Below, one piece after another: positions 46,021 through 58,688 of a stretch of 64,000 nucleotides of DNA (the stretch's first letter is position 1; every line of letters begins with the position of its first letter). The translations under genes and the position numbers were made by a program. The notes beneath the pieces were generated by a model. The model did not search any database, had not been told where the DNA came from, and saw nothing but the letters and a program-made list of their open reading frames with translations. Source of the DNA: Morella rubra (lineage: Eukaryota > Streptophyta > Magnoliopsida > Fagales > Myricaceae); contig CM025855.1 in assembly GCA_003952965.2 (NCBI GenBank), forward strand, positions 32,436,862-32,500,861. Direction: 5' to 3'.

Positions 46021-49000
46021 TTAACTGTCATATGGTTGCCGTTTGGATCGAGGCGCAAGAGAAAGAAGGATCTTTTTTCTAGGCCCCTGCAACACAAAAC
46101 AGCCTTTGTAAGAAACATAGACACAGTGCAATGATTAATATAAATAAGAGAAACTTACACTTTACCACCCAAAACTACCACTTCAATTGCAATTTGCCCC
46201 CCAAAACTGCCACTTCAAATGCCCACTAAGGCAGTCTAACAAAACAGGTATTTACTTGAAAGTAAAATCATTGCAGGACAATGGGACATTTCCATCATTT
46301 GATTTAAATGAGGCAACATAAGAGGATTTCTCTCTTTTCCGTGCATAGTAACATTTACATTTGCATTGCAATGCTTTACATATAATTTCAATTGTTTTTT
46401 TCCTCAGTGCCTTCTCACGACAGAAGCAGCTTGATGATAGCATTTTTTGTTCCCAATGAGGGAAAGAGAAACATGGTACCACAATTGATAACGGGGGTTA
46501 AAACCAATGAAATTAGGTCAGGTGACAGATTCTGACAGAAATTGAGCATAAATGTGTCGTGCTTAAAGAAATAAGGTGCTATCTACAGATAATCCTAGGT
46601 TAGAGATATATTAAGCTGGCAGATTGTCAACACTGATCTGTGTAATAAGGTATGTCAATACATGAAACAACTTGACAGTAAATAAATGCCTTTAAAGTAG
46701 TACTGAATCATAAGCTTCACTGAACATCTAAATATCAGAAAAGCAAAATATAGCAGGTTGAGTCTTGACCTCATACACATTAAACACCAAAGTAACACAT
46801 AATCAAAAAGAAGAGAAAGAAAAGTATGGAGAAACTTACACTTTACCACCCAAAACTACCACTTCAATTGCAATTTGCCCCCCAAAACTGCCACTTCAAA
46901 TGCCCACTAAGGCAGTCTAACAAAACAGGTATTTACTTGAAAGTAAAATCATTGCAGGACAATGGGACATTTCCATCATTTGATTTAAATGAGGCAACAT
47001 AAGAGGATTTCTCTCTTTTCCGTGCATAGTAACATTTACATTTGCATTGCAATGCTTTACATATAATTTCAATAGTGCCTTCTCACGACAGAAGCAGCTT
47101 GATGATAGCATTTTTTGCCAATGAGGGAAAGAGATACATGGTACCACAATTGATAACGGGGGTTAAAACCAATGAAATTAGGTCAGGTGACAGATTCTGA
47201 CAGAAATTGAGCATAAATGTTTCGTGCTTAAAGAAATAAGGTGCTATCTACAGATAATCCTAGGTTAGAGATATATTAAGCTGGCAGATTGTCAACATGA
47301 TCTGTGTAATAAGGTATGTCAATACATGAAACAACTTGACAATGCCTTTAAAGTAGTACTGAATCATAAGCTTCACTGAACATCTAAATATCAGAAAAGC
47401 AAAATATAGCAGGTTGAGTCTTGACCTCATACACATTAAACACCAAAGCAACACATAATCAAAAAGAAGAGAAAGAAAAGTATGGGAAAGAGAAATACCA
47501 TAGGAATCCCCAGTTCTTTGAGGTCGTTTTCCCCCATCTGCTTCAATGCAGCCATATCCACCTAAGCATTAAGACAAATTTATCAGTATCTGCAGGATGA
47601 AAAAGAAGCAACTAAACAAAGGTTTTGGCCTAGTGGTAGGATTGGGACCTCCAATGGTAGTTCAAAACCTCTTAAGTGCTACCAATCCTTTAGAGCCATC
47701 TCCAGGGCCTGTGGCCTAGTAATTATCTAGTTTGTGTCGGACGGAGGGACTGTACAAGCCCGGGTGATTAGTCGGAGCAAAGCTCCGTATACCCTTGTCA
47801 TCCGAAAACAAAACAAGAAGCAACTAAACACACTATGGTTCAGTGCAGAATACTTCAAAACCCCAATGAAACATTTCAAAACCTCAATTATCCAATTCTG
47901 AAACCAATAGACGTTAAATTAACAACTTCCGATCATGCTATGGCTACAAGCTGCAGCACCCACAAATAAAAGAAACAGTGACCTTGTGTTCATAGCCTAA
48001 TACCCAGCCCATTTATCAAAAAATGACGCTGAACATGCACAGTAAGTAAACTTTCATTCTAGATTACCTTGTGCATGCATCAACACCATCACCTATGAAC
48101 TGAAAATCTCTCATCCATTACCATTTCCTTGTGACATGATGTATACTGGATATGCATCCAGACATTTCACAATTACTGACGTGTTACAGTTTCATTCAAA
48201 CAGATATCAAGTATACGGCACACTTTACTAATATAATCTCAGTTCCAGGAATATTCACAATTATAATTGGGCGAGGAAAGAGACCCCTTTCTCTTCCCTC
48301 AAGATATACAGCACACTTTACTAATATAATCTCAAGTCAAGGCCCTGGCGAAGGAGTAGGATAGACAAACACAGATCTGCTGTAACAGGGTCAAAGGATA
48401 TGATCAATCTTCTGTTGTTAAAGCTAGGATCCTGTCTCAGCTCATCATTGCTTCCTCTATAACTAACATTTTTGATAGGCTCCACTTCTGTTATTTTACC
48501 TTTTTAGCAGATGAAACTTCTAAATAACCCATACCCTGAGCTTCGGTAACATGCCGTAGTATAAAAGATCCAGTAATTTTATTCATTGTGCAAATATGTG
48601 TGTAACTGGATGATTTAGGTGAATAAGAACCCTTGATCTAAATCAAATGGCGGAAACAGGATACACATATTAATCTGAAACTGAGGATCTAAAAATTGAC
48701 AAGCGTAATCCAACCTCCATCATCTAACTTTGTATTCAAGAGGACCAAAATTACTGGTATTAAATCATATATACTAGTCTCAAGTCAAATAAGTAGACCA
48801 TTAGAGGTTAATCAATCTAGAGAATGCCTTAGATTTGAAACCCCAATCAGTTACTGAATCTAGGATCCTATTCCACTGACAATAGGTTTATTTAATAGGA
48901 TGCGTTGAGTGAATTGATCGAGATACTAAACATTGGAGATTAATTCCAAGAAATTTTTATGTCAGAGAAATGAAGGAAAATAGAGAGATTAAGTGACAGA

Positions 49001-51334
49001 ATGCTGGGGGGGGGGGAAGGGGGAGGTGTTAGGGGTGGGTTGAAAGACCAGCGTATGCTTTTATATTGATATAAGTACATATCAGCCATGAAAAAGAACT
49101 AGCATATTAGATCTTAAAACTCCTCAAGTTTCAAAGCATTATTCCTCTTCCTCTCTTGCATCTTATAGTGATAGCAGTATGTATCGTAGAGAATAGGATG
49201 CATATAAAAAAAGGAATAAATAAATAAAGTAGAAACACCATAAGATTTAAAATGATGCTTTCTTGCTCAGTTGTTTAAAACTGCAAAGCATGGAGCCCAA
49301 TACGAAGGTGAGACTAAGAAACTTTATCGAAAAAAATCACCCAGATTAAGCTAAAAGAAACTATAACACACCTCCTCAGCCTTGAAAATAATTGCATATT
49401 TTCCCAGTCCCAACGAGTGTAACAATCCATCAACGGTTTGCTGTTCCTCGCCCTACGTAATAACCCAACCAGAACCAAGTTCAGAACATGCTCAAAAATC
49501 ACTAATGTTATAAAATGACTAACAAATATATATTTCTAAAGAAAAGAAATCTACAGTATTGTGACATTTCACCCAAGAAACAGGGACGCTGATAAAGTTC
49601 AGACACTAAAACTCCCATAATCCAGAAGAAGATAAGATAACTAGCAGTACCGAATATGAAATCTTTGGTCCAATGCTACCCGGCGGAGGTTGTACAATAG
49701 TAGAGGTCGCAGGCTTGGAAGGTACAGGAGGCATTGCGGGTTTTGCCATGAAAGTTGTAGTGCTCAAAGGTCGTGAAGTATCAAAAACATCTTTTCTCAT
49801 ATAAGGCACAGATCTTACTTCGTCATGTGTCCTGTTCAACGGTGTTCTATGTAGTCCTTCCATGTTCCTAGGTGTTGAGAGACCCCTAGAAGTACCTATA
49901 GATAGAGCTCTATCAGGCGATCTTCTCCTTAAATGATCCAAAGTCCACGTGGAATAAGAACTTCTCATCGAGTCCATCTGAGGCAAATCACCCGTATTTC
50001 TTGTTGAAGTGATTCGTCCTAAGAAACCTGTCTCTTTTGGTTCTGGAAGGAGCTGCCTTGAATTAACAGTTGTTACCCGGGGCCGAACAGCCTTTGACAA
50101 CTTCTCACGCAGGTCGACGCGTTTCAGATCATCATTGCTCTGAGGTCGTCTAGATGCATTTTTTTGCATAAGTGTAAATCGAAGATCATCTCTACCAACA
50201 CGTAAACCTTGTTTTTTTAATGGACGCAACATTAGTAATCAATACAGAGTAGCAGAAACGCAATGATATCAGGATTGCTAGAGTAGACTTACTACCATTG
50301 GGACCATTAGCACCCAAACTTGGCATACCAATATCTCCACGTCGCCTGTAAACAGTAATTACAAACATAAGCTTGTCATATGAAAAATCTGATCTATAAA
50401 TGAAGATCAAAGACATAATGCACACGAAGCCTATACATCAAGAACATCCGAAAACTTCCTCTTGCTCTGTCACTCCACTTATACAGTAAGAGAATTTACA
50501 CTACTCCACAGATTGTGCAAGTGCCCAAATTGAAAACTAAAAACAGTACAGTATTTCCTTGTAAATGAACGGAAAATGGAACCCATATGACTAGGTCAAC
50601 ACAACAGACACCAGAATAAAAAAGGAAAGCGACACAGACCGTTTGTTGAGGTCACTTCCATGCGACAAGAAATTATCTGCATTACTTCCTAATCTATCTC
50701 TCACAGAGCGCTTAGTCCCAACCGCAGGAATAGAATCCGCATATGAAACATCTGACACTTGAGCAGGCCTCTTCACTACCTGTATAATGATTGGTACAGG
50801 CCAATGCACCAAGAAGATAGAACAATGAGAGTGCTTATCATATTCTAAACCAACGGACAACATAACCTTCCGCTTGGTTGCCTAGACAATGATATATATG
50901 AAAGTAAAGACTGTCCCCTCTGCTTTATGTTGTTCTCGTCCCCATTAAAAAAACAAGAAAAGGAAAAAAGAAGAAGAACTAGTTAAGCTACGCTCACTAG
51001 TTGCACCCCGCCCGATCGGAAACAGAAATAGATTTGTCATTAGATCATTATTTTTTCTCGATTTCCTTCATTTTTTTCTCTCGAAAATCACAAACAGTAA
51101 AAACAACAAAAAATTCTCCATACAATTAAAATTTTCGAGACAAAAGAAAAAAGAAATCAATAAAAATTCAAACCCGCATATAAATAAAAACATGCTGCTG
51201 TTAATTAAGTCGCATTAAAATAAAATAGAACCGAACAAAACCCTAAATAAGCAATAAGAACTGAGAAAGAGATAAGATACCTGTCCACCTCGCCCAAGAG
51301 TAATGGTGACTCGGTCCCTCGAAGTTTCGGCCAT
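46021..51334 (-). CDS. SAM-domain protein (right copy)
   Basis: Same gene as the one at 36911-41559: exons 51334-51281, 50779-50640, 50345-50296, 50207-49651, 49452-49372, 47561-47499 and 46086-46021, all junctions kept, 336 residues. The only coding change I noticed is V248 to A (SKPVTST versus SKPATST). The sixth intron carries an extra 680-bp tandem duplication and the fifth-intron SINE has lost about 19 bp. If the two segments are alleles, this is not a second gene. Confidence 0.9.
46148..47486. repeat. 680-bp tandem duplication in SAM-gene intron (right copy only)
   Basis: Unit 1 is about 46148-46828 and unit 2 about 46829-47486; the left copy has one unit (37038-37714). The junction falls at a shared GAGAAA. 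Unit 2 lacks blocks of 13, 8 and 3 bp present in unit 1 and in the left copy, with only about three base changes. Confidence 0.88.
47619..47814 (+). mobile_element. SINE in SAM-gene intron (right copy, with internal deletions)
   Basis: Same insertion with the same 16-bp flanks (47603-47618 and 47815-47830). It lacks a 15-bp and a 4-bp block between the A and B boxes, including part of the B box, so it would be a poor Pol III template. Confidence 0.85.
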
Positions 51335-52829
51335 ATGTCAAAACCGAAACCCTATCTAATCAATCAGTTAATCTCGCTCCAACTGCGCATAAAATCTAAA
51401 GGTACACGAAGCATCACCGCATTTGACCGACCGAAAGAAACCCTAATCTCATTTCAAATACTAGCTCGCGGGAACGAAGATTTCCTTATGAGGCAACAGT
51501 GGCCTTTCTTCTCTAGGTAGAGTAGAACCGATTTCGAGCAAAAAGGGAAGAAATGTCTCGCAACTGTGTTGGGATACAGAGGGCGAGAGTTTTTTTTCCT
51601 TTTTGTGAGCTTGGGAGAGAGAGAGAGAGAGCGAGAGAGATTATTCTGGTCACGGTCGGAAAATGAGAACGGTGGAGCTCGAAGCAGGCACTATCGCTGG
51701 GGGTTTTTAAGAACGCGAGATCTTGAAGATTGTGTGATGTGGCTTTGATCAGATTTAATACAGACCGTCAAATTACTGGACAGATCTACAGATCATTTAC
51801 GAAGGGATAATCAGACGCTATAAACTTGGGCCAGAAATTCCACATAATGGGCCTCCTTGACGAGGTCTTTCAATGGCGCAGAAAAATAACCGACCTCAGA
51901 ATGGCCTAAGAAGAAGTAACTCAGGGCCAGCCGTGGGCTGGGCTCAGCAAGATTCAGTGGCAGAACACGCTCCATCAGACAACATATAATAATGACAATT
52001 GTACTTCTTGGGTCGAAAGGCCCAAAGGCCTAAAAGAGAAAAGCCCAACACGGGAAATAGAAAAAAACTTTTGGAGAGATAGCGCAGAAGAACGAGTTGT
52101 ACTCCGATTTAACTGTGTTTATTTTTGCTCTCTTTTTTTTTGGGGTCCGTGTTTGTTTTTGTTTGTGAAAATGAGACAGCAAATAATCCACCCGAGTTAC
52201 TTTAGCTGTTAGGTAGACTCACTCTAGTAGACTTTTATATAAATTCTCCTTGTTATCCAAGAATAAAACAAATATAACAGATTTTCCATCGAAAGTATAT
52301 ATTTGTCCCCGAATTCGAATGGGGATGATTCTTTCTCAATTTACTCACAGCTTGAATTATAGAAACAATTTCCAAACTTTGTAATTTGATAGGAGACAAA
52401 TAGTATTGGCATTATTCGGTCCTCTGTGGTTTAATTTTTTGGTAGCAGTTTACTTACAAGGGAGGATCTTTTGCCCTCAGAAACAAAGGTACAAAAATAC
52501 ATGTACCAAACGGCAAACGCCCTTCTTTTAAGCAGGTTCCACCCAAGAAATTCTAGTAACTTGATGCGTAGGGTCGTTCATGGTTCAAAAGAAAGGAGGG
52601 ATTGGAAACAGGAGAAAGCAGATCAATAGTGGCAGAAGCTCCATACTATAGTAAATAGAATCCAAGTAAGTATTTAAACTGACAGATAATTAAGATGTAA
52701 ATATCCATAGACGTTTCACGAGTATCCATACTTCAAAAGGTTCATTTCTCCTAAGTTTATAGTGTTAAAAATTAAACTTGATTTGGGCCCAAGATGTGCT
52801 CTAAACTTTGTTTTGGCTCAATGGAGGAT

Positions 52830-53350
52830 GAAGCTCTTCGAGAGAGTTCCATAAATTTCTGGAGAAAAGGAAGAGGAATCATTTTTCTAGGAAGTTCTAT
52901 TGAACTCTAGATAAAGAAGAACATGAACCACTTCTTTAGAGAGTGCTATAAATCTTTAGAGTAGAGAAGATCAATCAATTTTTAGAAAGTTCCACGAAAA
53001 TATCTTAGAGTTAGTTAAGCAGAAGTACATTTTCTAGAAAGTGCTACAAAAATATCTAGAAAGTGTAATAGTGTTTAGAGTTTTTCTTGAAAGTATCATA
53101 GAAATATCTAAATATTTTTTATGAAATGTGTGACTATGATTTAATTTGTAAGCCTATATAAAGAAGTGAAGCCCCACAATTTTGTACAAGCCAAAAAGCC
53201 AAGTTTGAAATCAAAGTGCGTTCTTCCATATCCCTCATCATTACCTCTTTCACAAATTTGCTCTACCTTAGAGCCTTACTCTTTTTGAGTTGTAGATTCC
53301 TCTTCCAACATTCAGTTATTGTAATGAATTTGTTTAGATCAAATATATAA
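52830..53350 (+). mobile_element. Possible solo-LTR-like remnant with degenerate short repeats
   Basis: Contains loosely repeated AGAAAGTGCTAYAAA-type words from 52850 to 53100, then a TATA-like CCTATATAAAGAAG at 53152-53165, then a pyrimidine-rich stretch. This layout resembles the U3-R part of a plant LTR. Terminal repeats and TSD were not found. The N gap in the left copy falls inside this stretch. Confidence 0.35.
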
Positions 53351-53399
53351 TATTGCCATTAAGAGGTTGCAAAAAGAGACCATAAAGAAAAAAAATTAA

Positions 53400-53714
53400 T
53401 GAGAATCTTCACCTTTAGCCCCCAACTTTCAACCAAATGTACGCCAATTATAGATCTAGCTACGAAAATCGTCACATTTAGTCCTCAAAATATCAATTCA
53501 TCCATGTTTGCATGTCCTGCCATAGGATCTAACCATCAATATTATTCTAAATATCTTTTTTTTTTTTTGTGGCAAATTTCAACTGTAAGATTTTACTAAG
53601 GAGCGAACATTGATGCATTTTGATAGTTTTGGGACTAAATGTAACTTTTTTCATAGTTTAAACCTGTAATTGACATCTGGTTGAAAGTTTAGGATTAAAA
53701 ATGAAGATTTTTCA
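53400..53714. mobile_element. MITE with long terminal inverted repeats
   Basis: The left end TGAGAATCTTCACCTTTAGC and the reverse complement of the right end TGAAAAATCTTCATTTTTAA match. Similarity continues inward through ACTTTCAACCARATG and ACATTTAGTCC on both arms. AAAAAATTAA lies at both flanks (53390-53399 and 53715-53724). The flank length suggests a Mutator-like element, though A/T-rich flanks can match by chance. No coding capacity. Confidence 0.75.
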
Positions 53715-53724
53715 AAAAAATTAA

Positions 53725-55690
53725 GGAAAAGGAGTAAGTTTCAGCACCTTTTGTTCCGTAGTTTGGAGAGTCTGATCCAATTTATGATCCAAAAAGAAAA
53801 CAGAAGGGAACAAAAAAACAAACCCAAGGATGAGATTTTGATCTAATTAGAAGAGCTTAATTAGCTAGCTAAAACGTGCAAGATAGACACCGGTACAAAC
53901 TGCAGCACTAATTTCTTCCATAATCGTACACGTAGCTGAAAATTCTTCAAAAACTACAAACAAAATATCCGGTACTTCAAAAGATCTTATAGTTTTTATT
54001 TCAACGTACATGTTGTTCTACCAACAAGTTAATCAGTATATTATAGCAGTTGCATATACGTACTGTACATGTATCTGCATGTGTGCAGACGTACAAGTAC
54101 ATGATTTCTATATCTCTGACTACCAACCCATGAACTCCATTCGAATATACAAAAACATATCGAAATTATTACTTAGGAAAGTTCTTTTGCGGTTAATTAA
54201 TAATTAGTCATTAATGTATATATCTTCTCTATGAATGCAGTGTGCTAGTTGCTGGAGTCGAAGAAGCAATCCCACACACAGTACTTTTGTGAGACGCTGC
54301 ATTGGATGTGAAGCTTTTAAAGAAGAAACGTAACCTTCGAGATGATCAAAAGATAAATAGAACACCAGACTGAGGTGCGTGAAGCAGCATGCACAAAGAA
54401 TCAAACGGCATGCCTAGCTCTAAGAAGAAGAAGTATAGAAGGATATGAAGAATGATTATAAACTGGCCAAATTAACCAAATTTCTGATTTCCTAAATTGT
54501 GGATCAGCTGAAAGAACCGGTTAGCAGAGCCAAAGATGCAACAAAGTGTTCCGTCCATTTAGAACAAAACCGCAGGAAACCACCTTATATAATATGGATT
54601 CTCTCTCTAGAACTGCAGAAGCGGTACATGGGAAAAAGTGCTTCAGAAACAGTAGCTCAGGTAAAATTTGATTCAGTACTAGTCCTAGAATCTTATTACG
54701 ATTCTCCATTTAGAGTACAATCTCTTACGGATACACAATCAGAACACCTCAGATGTCAAGAATGTCACTAGGTAATATGTACATAAGATTGACGTGTGGA
54801 ATATGCACCAGCCTCACAAGATGAGAATTTTCTAGGAATTGTCCTGCTCGAAAGAGGCTGCAAGAGGTTTCATTAAGGGTCAGGAGCTACGTACATACGC
54901 ACTATCATTTCTGTCATTGTTGCCATTGATATGGATAGAAGTACGTAATATTGTGCAATCATCAGTCATAGATCCTGCTATGAAGACAGAAATAGAACTT
55001 GAAATCTTCGAGAACTCAAAGGCATAGGGTAATTATAACAATGTTTAGGTTATACATATATAAGATCTGACGAGTCAAACAAAAACGAATCACGAAGTAC
55101 CCTACCTCCAAGAAAGTAGCTGAGTAATTAATGGATCGATCTGGTCGCACAGAATATTCACTGTTAGATACTTCCAAATAGATATATGTCCCAGCTAGCC
55201 AAGAAAAGAAAGACGGAAGCATATATGTGCACATCACTTAGCTGCTCATCTCCTGATCAGAAACAACATTTATTACCATACATACAAATAGAAATCCAGA
55301 TCTACCACAAACTGTTTTTTGCATCCATACAGAATCAATTAACATACAGGCAAGCAAATCAAAGAAGTGGAAACAATAGTTTTCCAGCACAACACAGAGA
55401 GAGAGAGAGAGAGAGAGTTCGTCATCATGATTATTCTACCACGATATCCAGTATGCGTTTATGTGCAACTCCTTCAATACCTCAAGGCGCACAGTCCCGA
55501 CAGTATATACCTGAAACTCTCGTGCATATTTCAGACGGAAAAACAAAAGAAACCCATACGAACATTAGCTCTTTATAACTTGTCTGGATTTGCTTGATCT
55601 AAAAAACAATCGGACCATAACGCTTCAATTCCCCGAGAGAAGAGAAGAAATTAACATCGAAGGCTACTGAAGAAGAAGACCCTTCACTCA
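53725..55690. other. Intergenic DNA without recognisable genes
   Basis: About 2 kb. Open frames at 54499-54771 and 55186-55578 have no domain I recognise. Nothing else supported apart from a microsatellite. Confidence 0.5.
55395..55417. repeat. (GA)n microsatellite
   Basis: About 11 AG units. Confidence 0.9.
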
Positions 55691-55746
55691 AAACATACTA
55701 GAAATGAGAGATAGGGTTTCTTCTTCTTGAGTGAAGCCATCTTCAT
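55682..55746 (-). other. Inverted repeat overlapping a possible first exon
   Basis: CTTCACTCAA (55682-55691) and TTGAGTGAAG (55727-55736) form a perfect 10-bp stem, with weaker pairing beyond it and a 35-nt loop. On the minus strand the same stretch starts MKMASLKKKKPYLSFL (ATG at 55746) and runs into a good donor, CTA|GTATGT, at 55699. A long CT-rich stretch upstream (55750-56110) resembles a plant 5' leader. I could not find a matching second exon or a known microRNA. Either reading is tentative. Confidence 0.25.
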
Positions 55747-57453
55747 CTCCTAACTTTCTCTTTCTTCTTTCTCTTTCTCCTTGTTTTGCTCTTTGAGAAG
55801 GATGGTGGTTTTGGTGCGGTTGGTGGGTGGTAAAGGATGGGGTGGTGATGAGAAAAGTGAGGGACAAATGATGATAGGAAGAGGCGGGAGGACATGATGA
55901 TTGCTTCAGGTTGTGTTTTTTTGCGTCGAAGGAAGAGATGGAATTCCGAAGTGTTGGGGTTCTAATTCTCAGAGATGGTTTGATGTTGGTTATTACGATC
56001 TTTCACATGAGATAATTATCATGAAGCCACCAGGACAGTGTCTTTTTCTCTCTCCTTACCCCTAAGCGCTTGGAGAGAGAGAGAGGGGCCGGAGACCAAG
56101 GGAGATGATGGAAATCTGCTGTGATTACCCTAACCTTTTCTCTTACTCTAGCTGTAACTTGTCAAACGGGAGAAATAAATTATAACAGGGGAGACTATCT
56201 TTACGGGGGCTTGGTGGTTGTAGCGAATGGTGAATGACTCTCAAATTAAAACTCTTCGTTTTTTCTCGAAGTAACACTGTTTTCTGTTTCTAGCATAAGT
56301 CTAAATGTAATTCAAATTCTATTCTACATCTTAATTGTCCATGATTTGGAACGCACTTGTGAGTTGTGATTGTCTTTGTTGTTGTTAAGGTCAAAGCCCC
56401 TCAGCAACTTCGTCGAATACCGAAACATCTTTTTTTTTTCTCTTTATGCTGTTTTTATTGTACTGCTAAAATCCCAAAGTGCATGAACTGTCAGCATACC
56501 ATTTGATCAATAGTCTACGCTCTACAGTATAGAGTGGCCTTTTGTGATGTTGTTTCTGCCCCACGTGATATGCTTAATTTGTTGCACTAAAACGGAAATG
56601 GCCGTAGTTATCCAGCAAGCATAAACAAGCAACTTACAGCTACCATAACTGTAAATTTCACAAGCCTATATAATTGTCCGCAACATTTGTCTATTTTCTG
56701 GTCTTGTCCTATACAATGGATGTTGATGACGGTGGCATTACATGTGGTGATGAAAAGGTTGATGAAGATAAGTCGACGATGGTCATGATTAGTAAAATGA
56801 TGCAATGTTGGCAATGATGATTAAGGAGTTGAAACTAATTCATAGCAGCACATGAACAGCGTAACTTTTTGGTTTTGGCTAATTCTTTAAACTGGAAAAT
56901 GGATAATTAATATCCCAGACAAATTTTTGTTATGCTCGTCAGTACTCCTCAGATTGGCATGCATATAAAAGATACACCCTTTGAGTTCTTGGTGTTTACA
57001 GAATATGAGGACGTCGTGTTCACCTTCTGAACTTTACGCAGATTACAGTCTTTCCAAAGCAAATGCATGCTTGCTTCAGTTCTGCAGGTACTCACCAAAT
57101 GAAATAAGTATTCCTCGAGTGCGTTAATTGATTATTGCTTTTTCATCGTAATTAAATCTGCTTTGAGTTACCTCTCATCGGAAATTTTCCTCTTATCTCC
57201 TGAAAAAGACATGCACTGGATTAAAAGGGTCAGTCATCCTAAAATTAGGATTCATTTCTTGTTGCAAATCTTTACTGAGCATAGGATTTATCGTAGTTTT
57301 TCTACTGCGTGTACATTTCCATTTATCCGAGATCAATCGAGGCTTACCAAGAAGATACAGTAGAGATTTTAGCAAGGTGGTTGCGAATTGCAAATCAAGG
57401 AGCAGCCCTCGTGTGAAGAAGTATAATTCAATTTCAACTAGAGAAGATTAATG
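55747..57453. other. Intergenic DNA
   Basis: Starts with the CT-rich possible leader (GAGA tract at 56069-56085 on the plus strand). The rest is AT-rich and without supported genes. Confidence 0.45.
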
Positions 57454-57691
57454 ACTTCGAAAGTAATCGCTCAACTGGTCTTGGCATAAACTCGAAACTA
57501 GGCTTGGGGGTTAGAGGTCTTTGAATCGAACTCCTGCGACCAAGATTAGTTACTTTCGTGGGAGTGATGATGGTTTAAACCCTCGGTTTAGTAGTTATGG
57601 CTCAATCCGAACATGTCACAACAGGTGAAGAACCCCTATGGTCATGCTCAGAGCCTCCTTCCACCCTTTTGCTTAGGTAAAAAAAAAAAAG
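57454..57691 (+). mobile_element. tRNA-derived SINE with 17-bp TSD and A-tail
   Basis: ACTAGAGAAGATTAATG (57437-57453) and ACTAGACAAGATTAATG (57692-57708) flank the element with one mismatch. The 5' part has GCTCAACTGGT, like a tRNA A box, and ATCGAACTCC, like a B box. The 3' end is a run of 12 A. At 238 bp it fits a plant SINE, and it differs in sequence from the one in the SAM-gene intron. Confidence 0.75.
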
Positions 57692-58284
57692 ACTAGACAA
57701 GATTAATGGAATCTAAAGCCACTCAAACCCACCTCTCCCATTTACCATCTAGGCTGACTTCCTCAGTGAAAATTATGTGCCCTATTCGGTCCCATTCATG
57801 TTAAAATTCATGATTGCCACTTACCACTAGTTACTCAGAAAAAGGTCCAAGAAAAAGAAGAAGCGCAGTTTATCCTCTCTTTCTAGCTTTATGTTTGACC
57901 CTTATACAAAAGATATGTACGACTTCCATTGGAGCTATCTTCTCCAAATTTTTTCTGGCCGTTTTCACTCTTAGATAATTTGGTCAAAAAGCCTATCAGG
58001 GTTAGCCTAGTGCGCCAATTACAAGGCATGTATATCCACTGAGCAGCACTACTGCTAGTCTGCTTCTGTCATTTCATCGACAAAAATTAAAGCGACGTAA
58101 AAGAGCATAAAAGAACAGCCTCTTTTCAGCCGAGTGAAGGCATGCATTGCCCCCCCTAGATCCCTCTGGTTGATGTAGCGGTGGGAACCCCAGGTTAACG
58201 GACTCAAAAGGTCGGGCTGTAAAAGCTAACTTGAACTTTCGAAGAATTCCAAATGATTCTTATTTATTTGTTTACATTTTTTTT

Positions 58285-58688
58285 AAGTTAAATATACTTG
58301 TCTTTCTTTATTTTTAGAAGTATTTACACAATATATCTCGATTATTTTTGAGACATTAAATTCATAAAGTTATATATTTTTTCGATTTAACCTATACCGT
58401 AATTGGGCGTTAATTTAGACGGATTTCATCAATTTAGTTACACATTGCCCTTATCTTTGAGAGTATTTACACATTACCTCCCTTAATTTGGAAGTATTTA
58501 CACATCTCACTTAGGTGACAATCATGTAAGAGACATGTTTTGATGAAATCCGTTTAAATTGATGTCCAATTACGGTACAGGATCCAAATTGAAAACTGTA
58601 TAACTCTATAGGTCCAATGTTAAAAATAATACATCGGGTTGCAACGTGTAAATACTCCAAATATAAGGGGGCAAAGTGTATTTAACCT
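58285..58688. mobile_element. MITE related to the 28.3-kb element, more decayed
   Basis: Ends AAGTTAAATATACTT and, reverse-complemented, AGGTTAAATACACTTTGCCC. Shared internal words include ACACATTGCCCTTATCTTTG, AATTTAGACGGAT and AATAATACATCGGG. The flanks are T-rich and no clean 9-bp TSD survives. Arms are interrupted by small indels. Confidence 0.75.

Larger units (their letters stand above)
43302..52975. repeat. Right copy of the duplicated segment
   Basis: Counterpart of 34188-43201. Its first base after the gap is the first duplicated base, and the match ends at the base facing the gap (AGAAGATCAAT). Beyond 52975 the sequence continues into unique DNA. It is 660 bp longer, mainly because of an internal tandem duplication at 46148-47486, partly offset by small deletions. 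Confidence 0.95.

Noticed and set aside
34188-52975. True recent tandem duplication of the SAM-domain gene
   Set aside because: Possible, but the breakpoint coincides exactly with the 100-N gap, which favours separated haplotypes.
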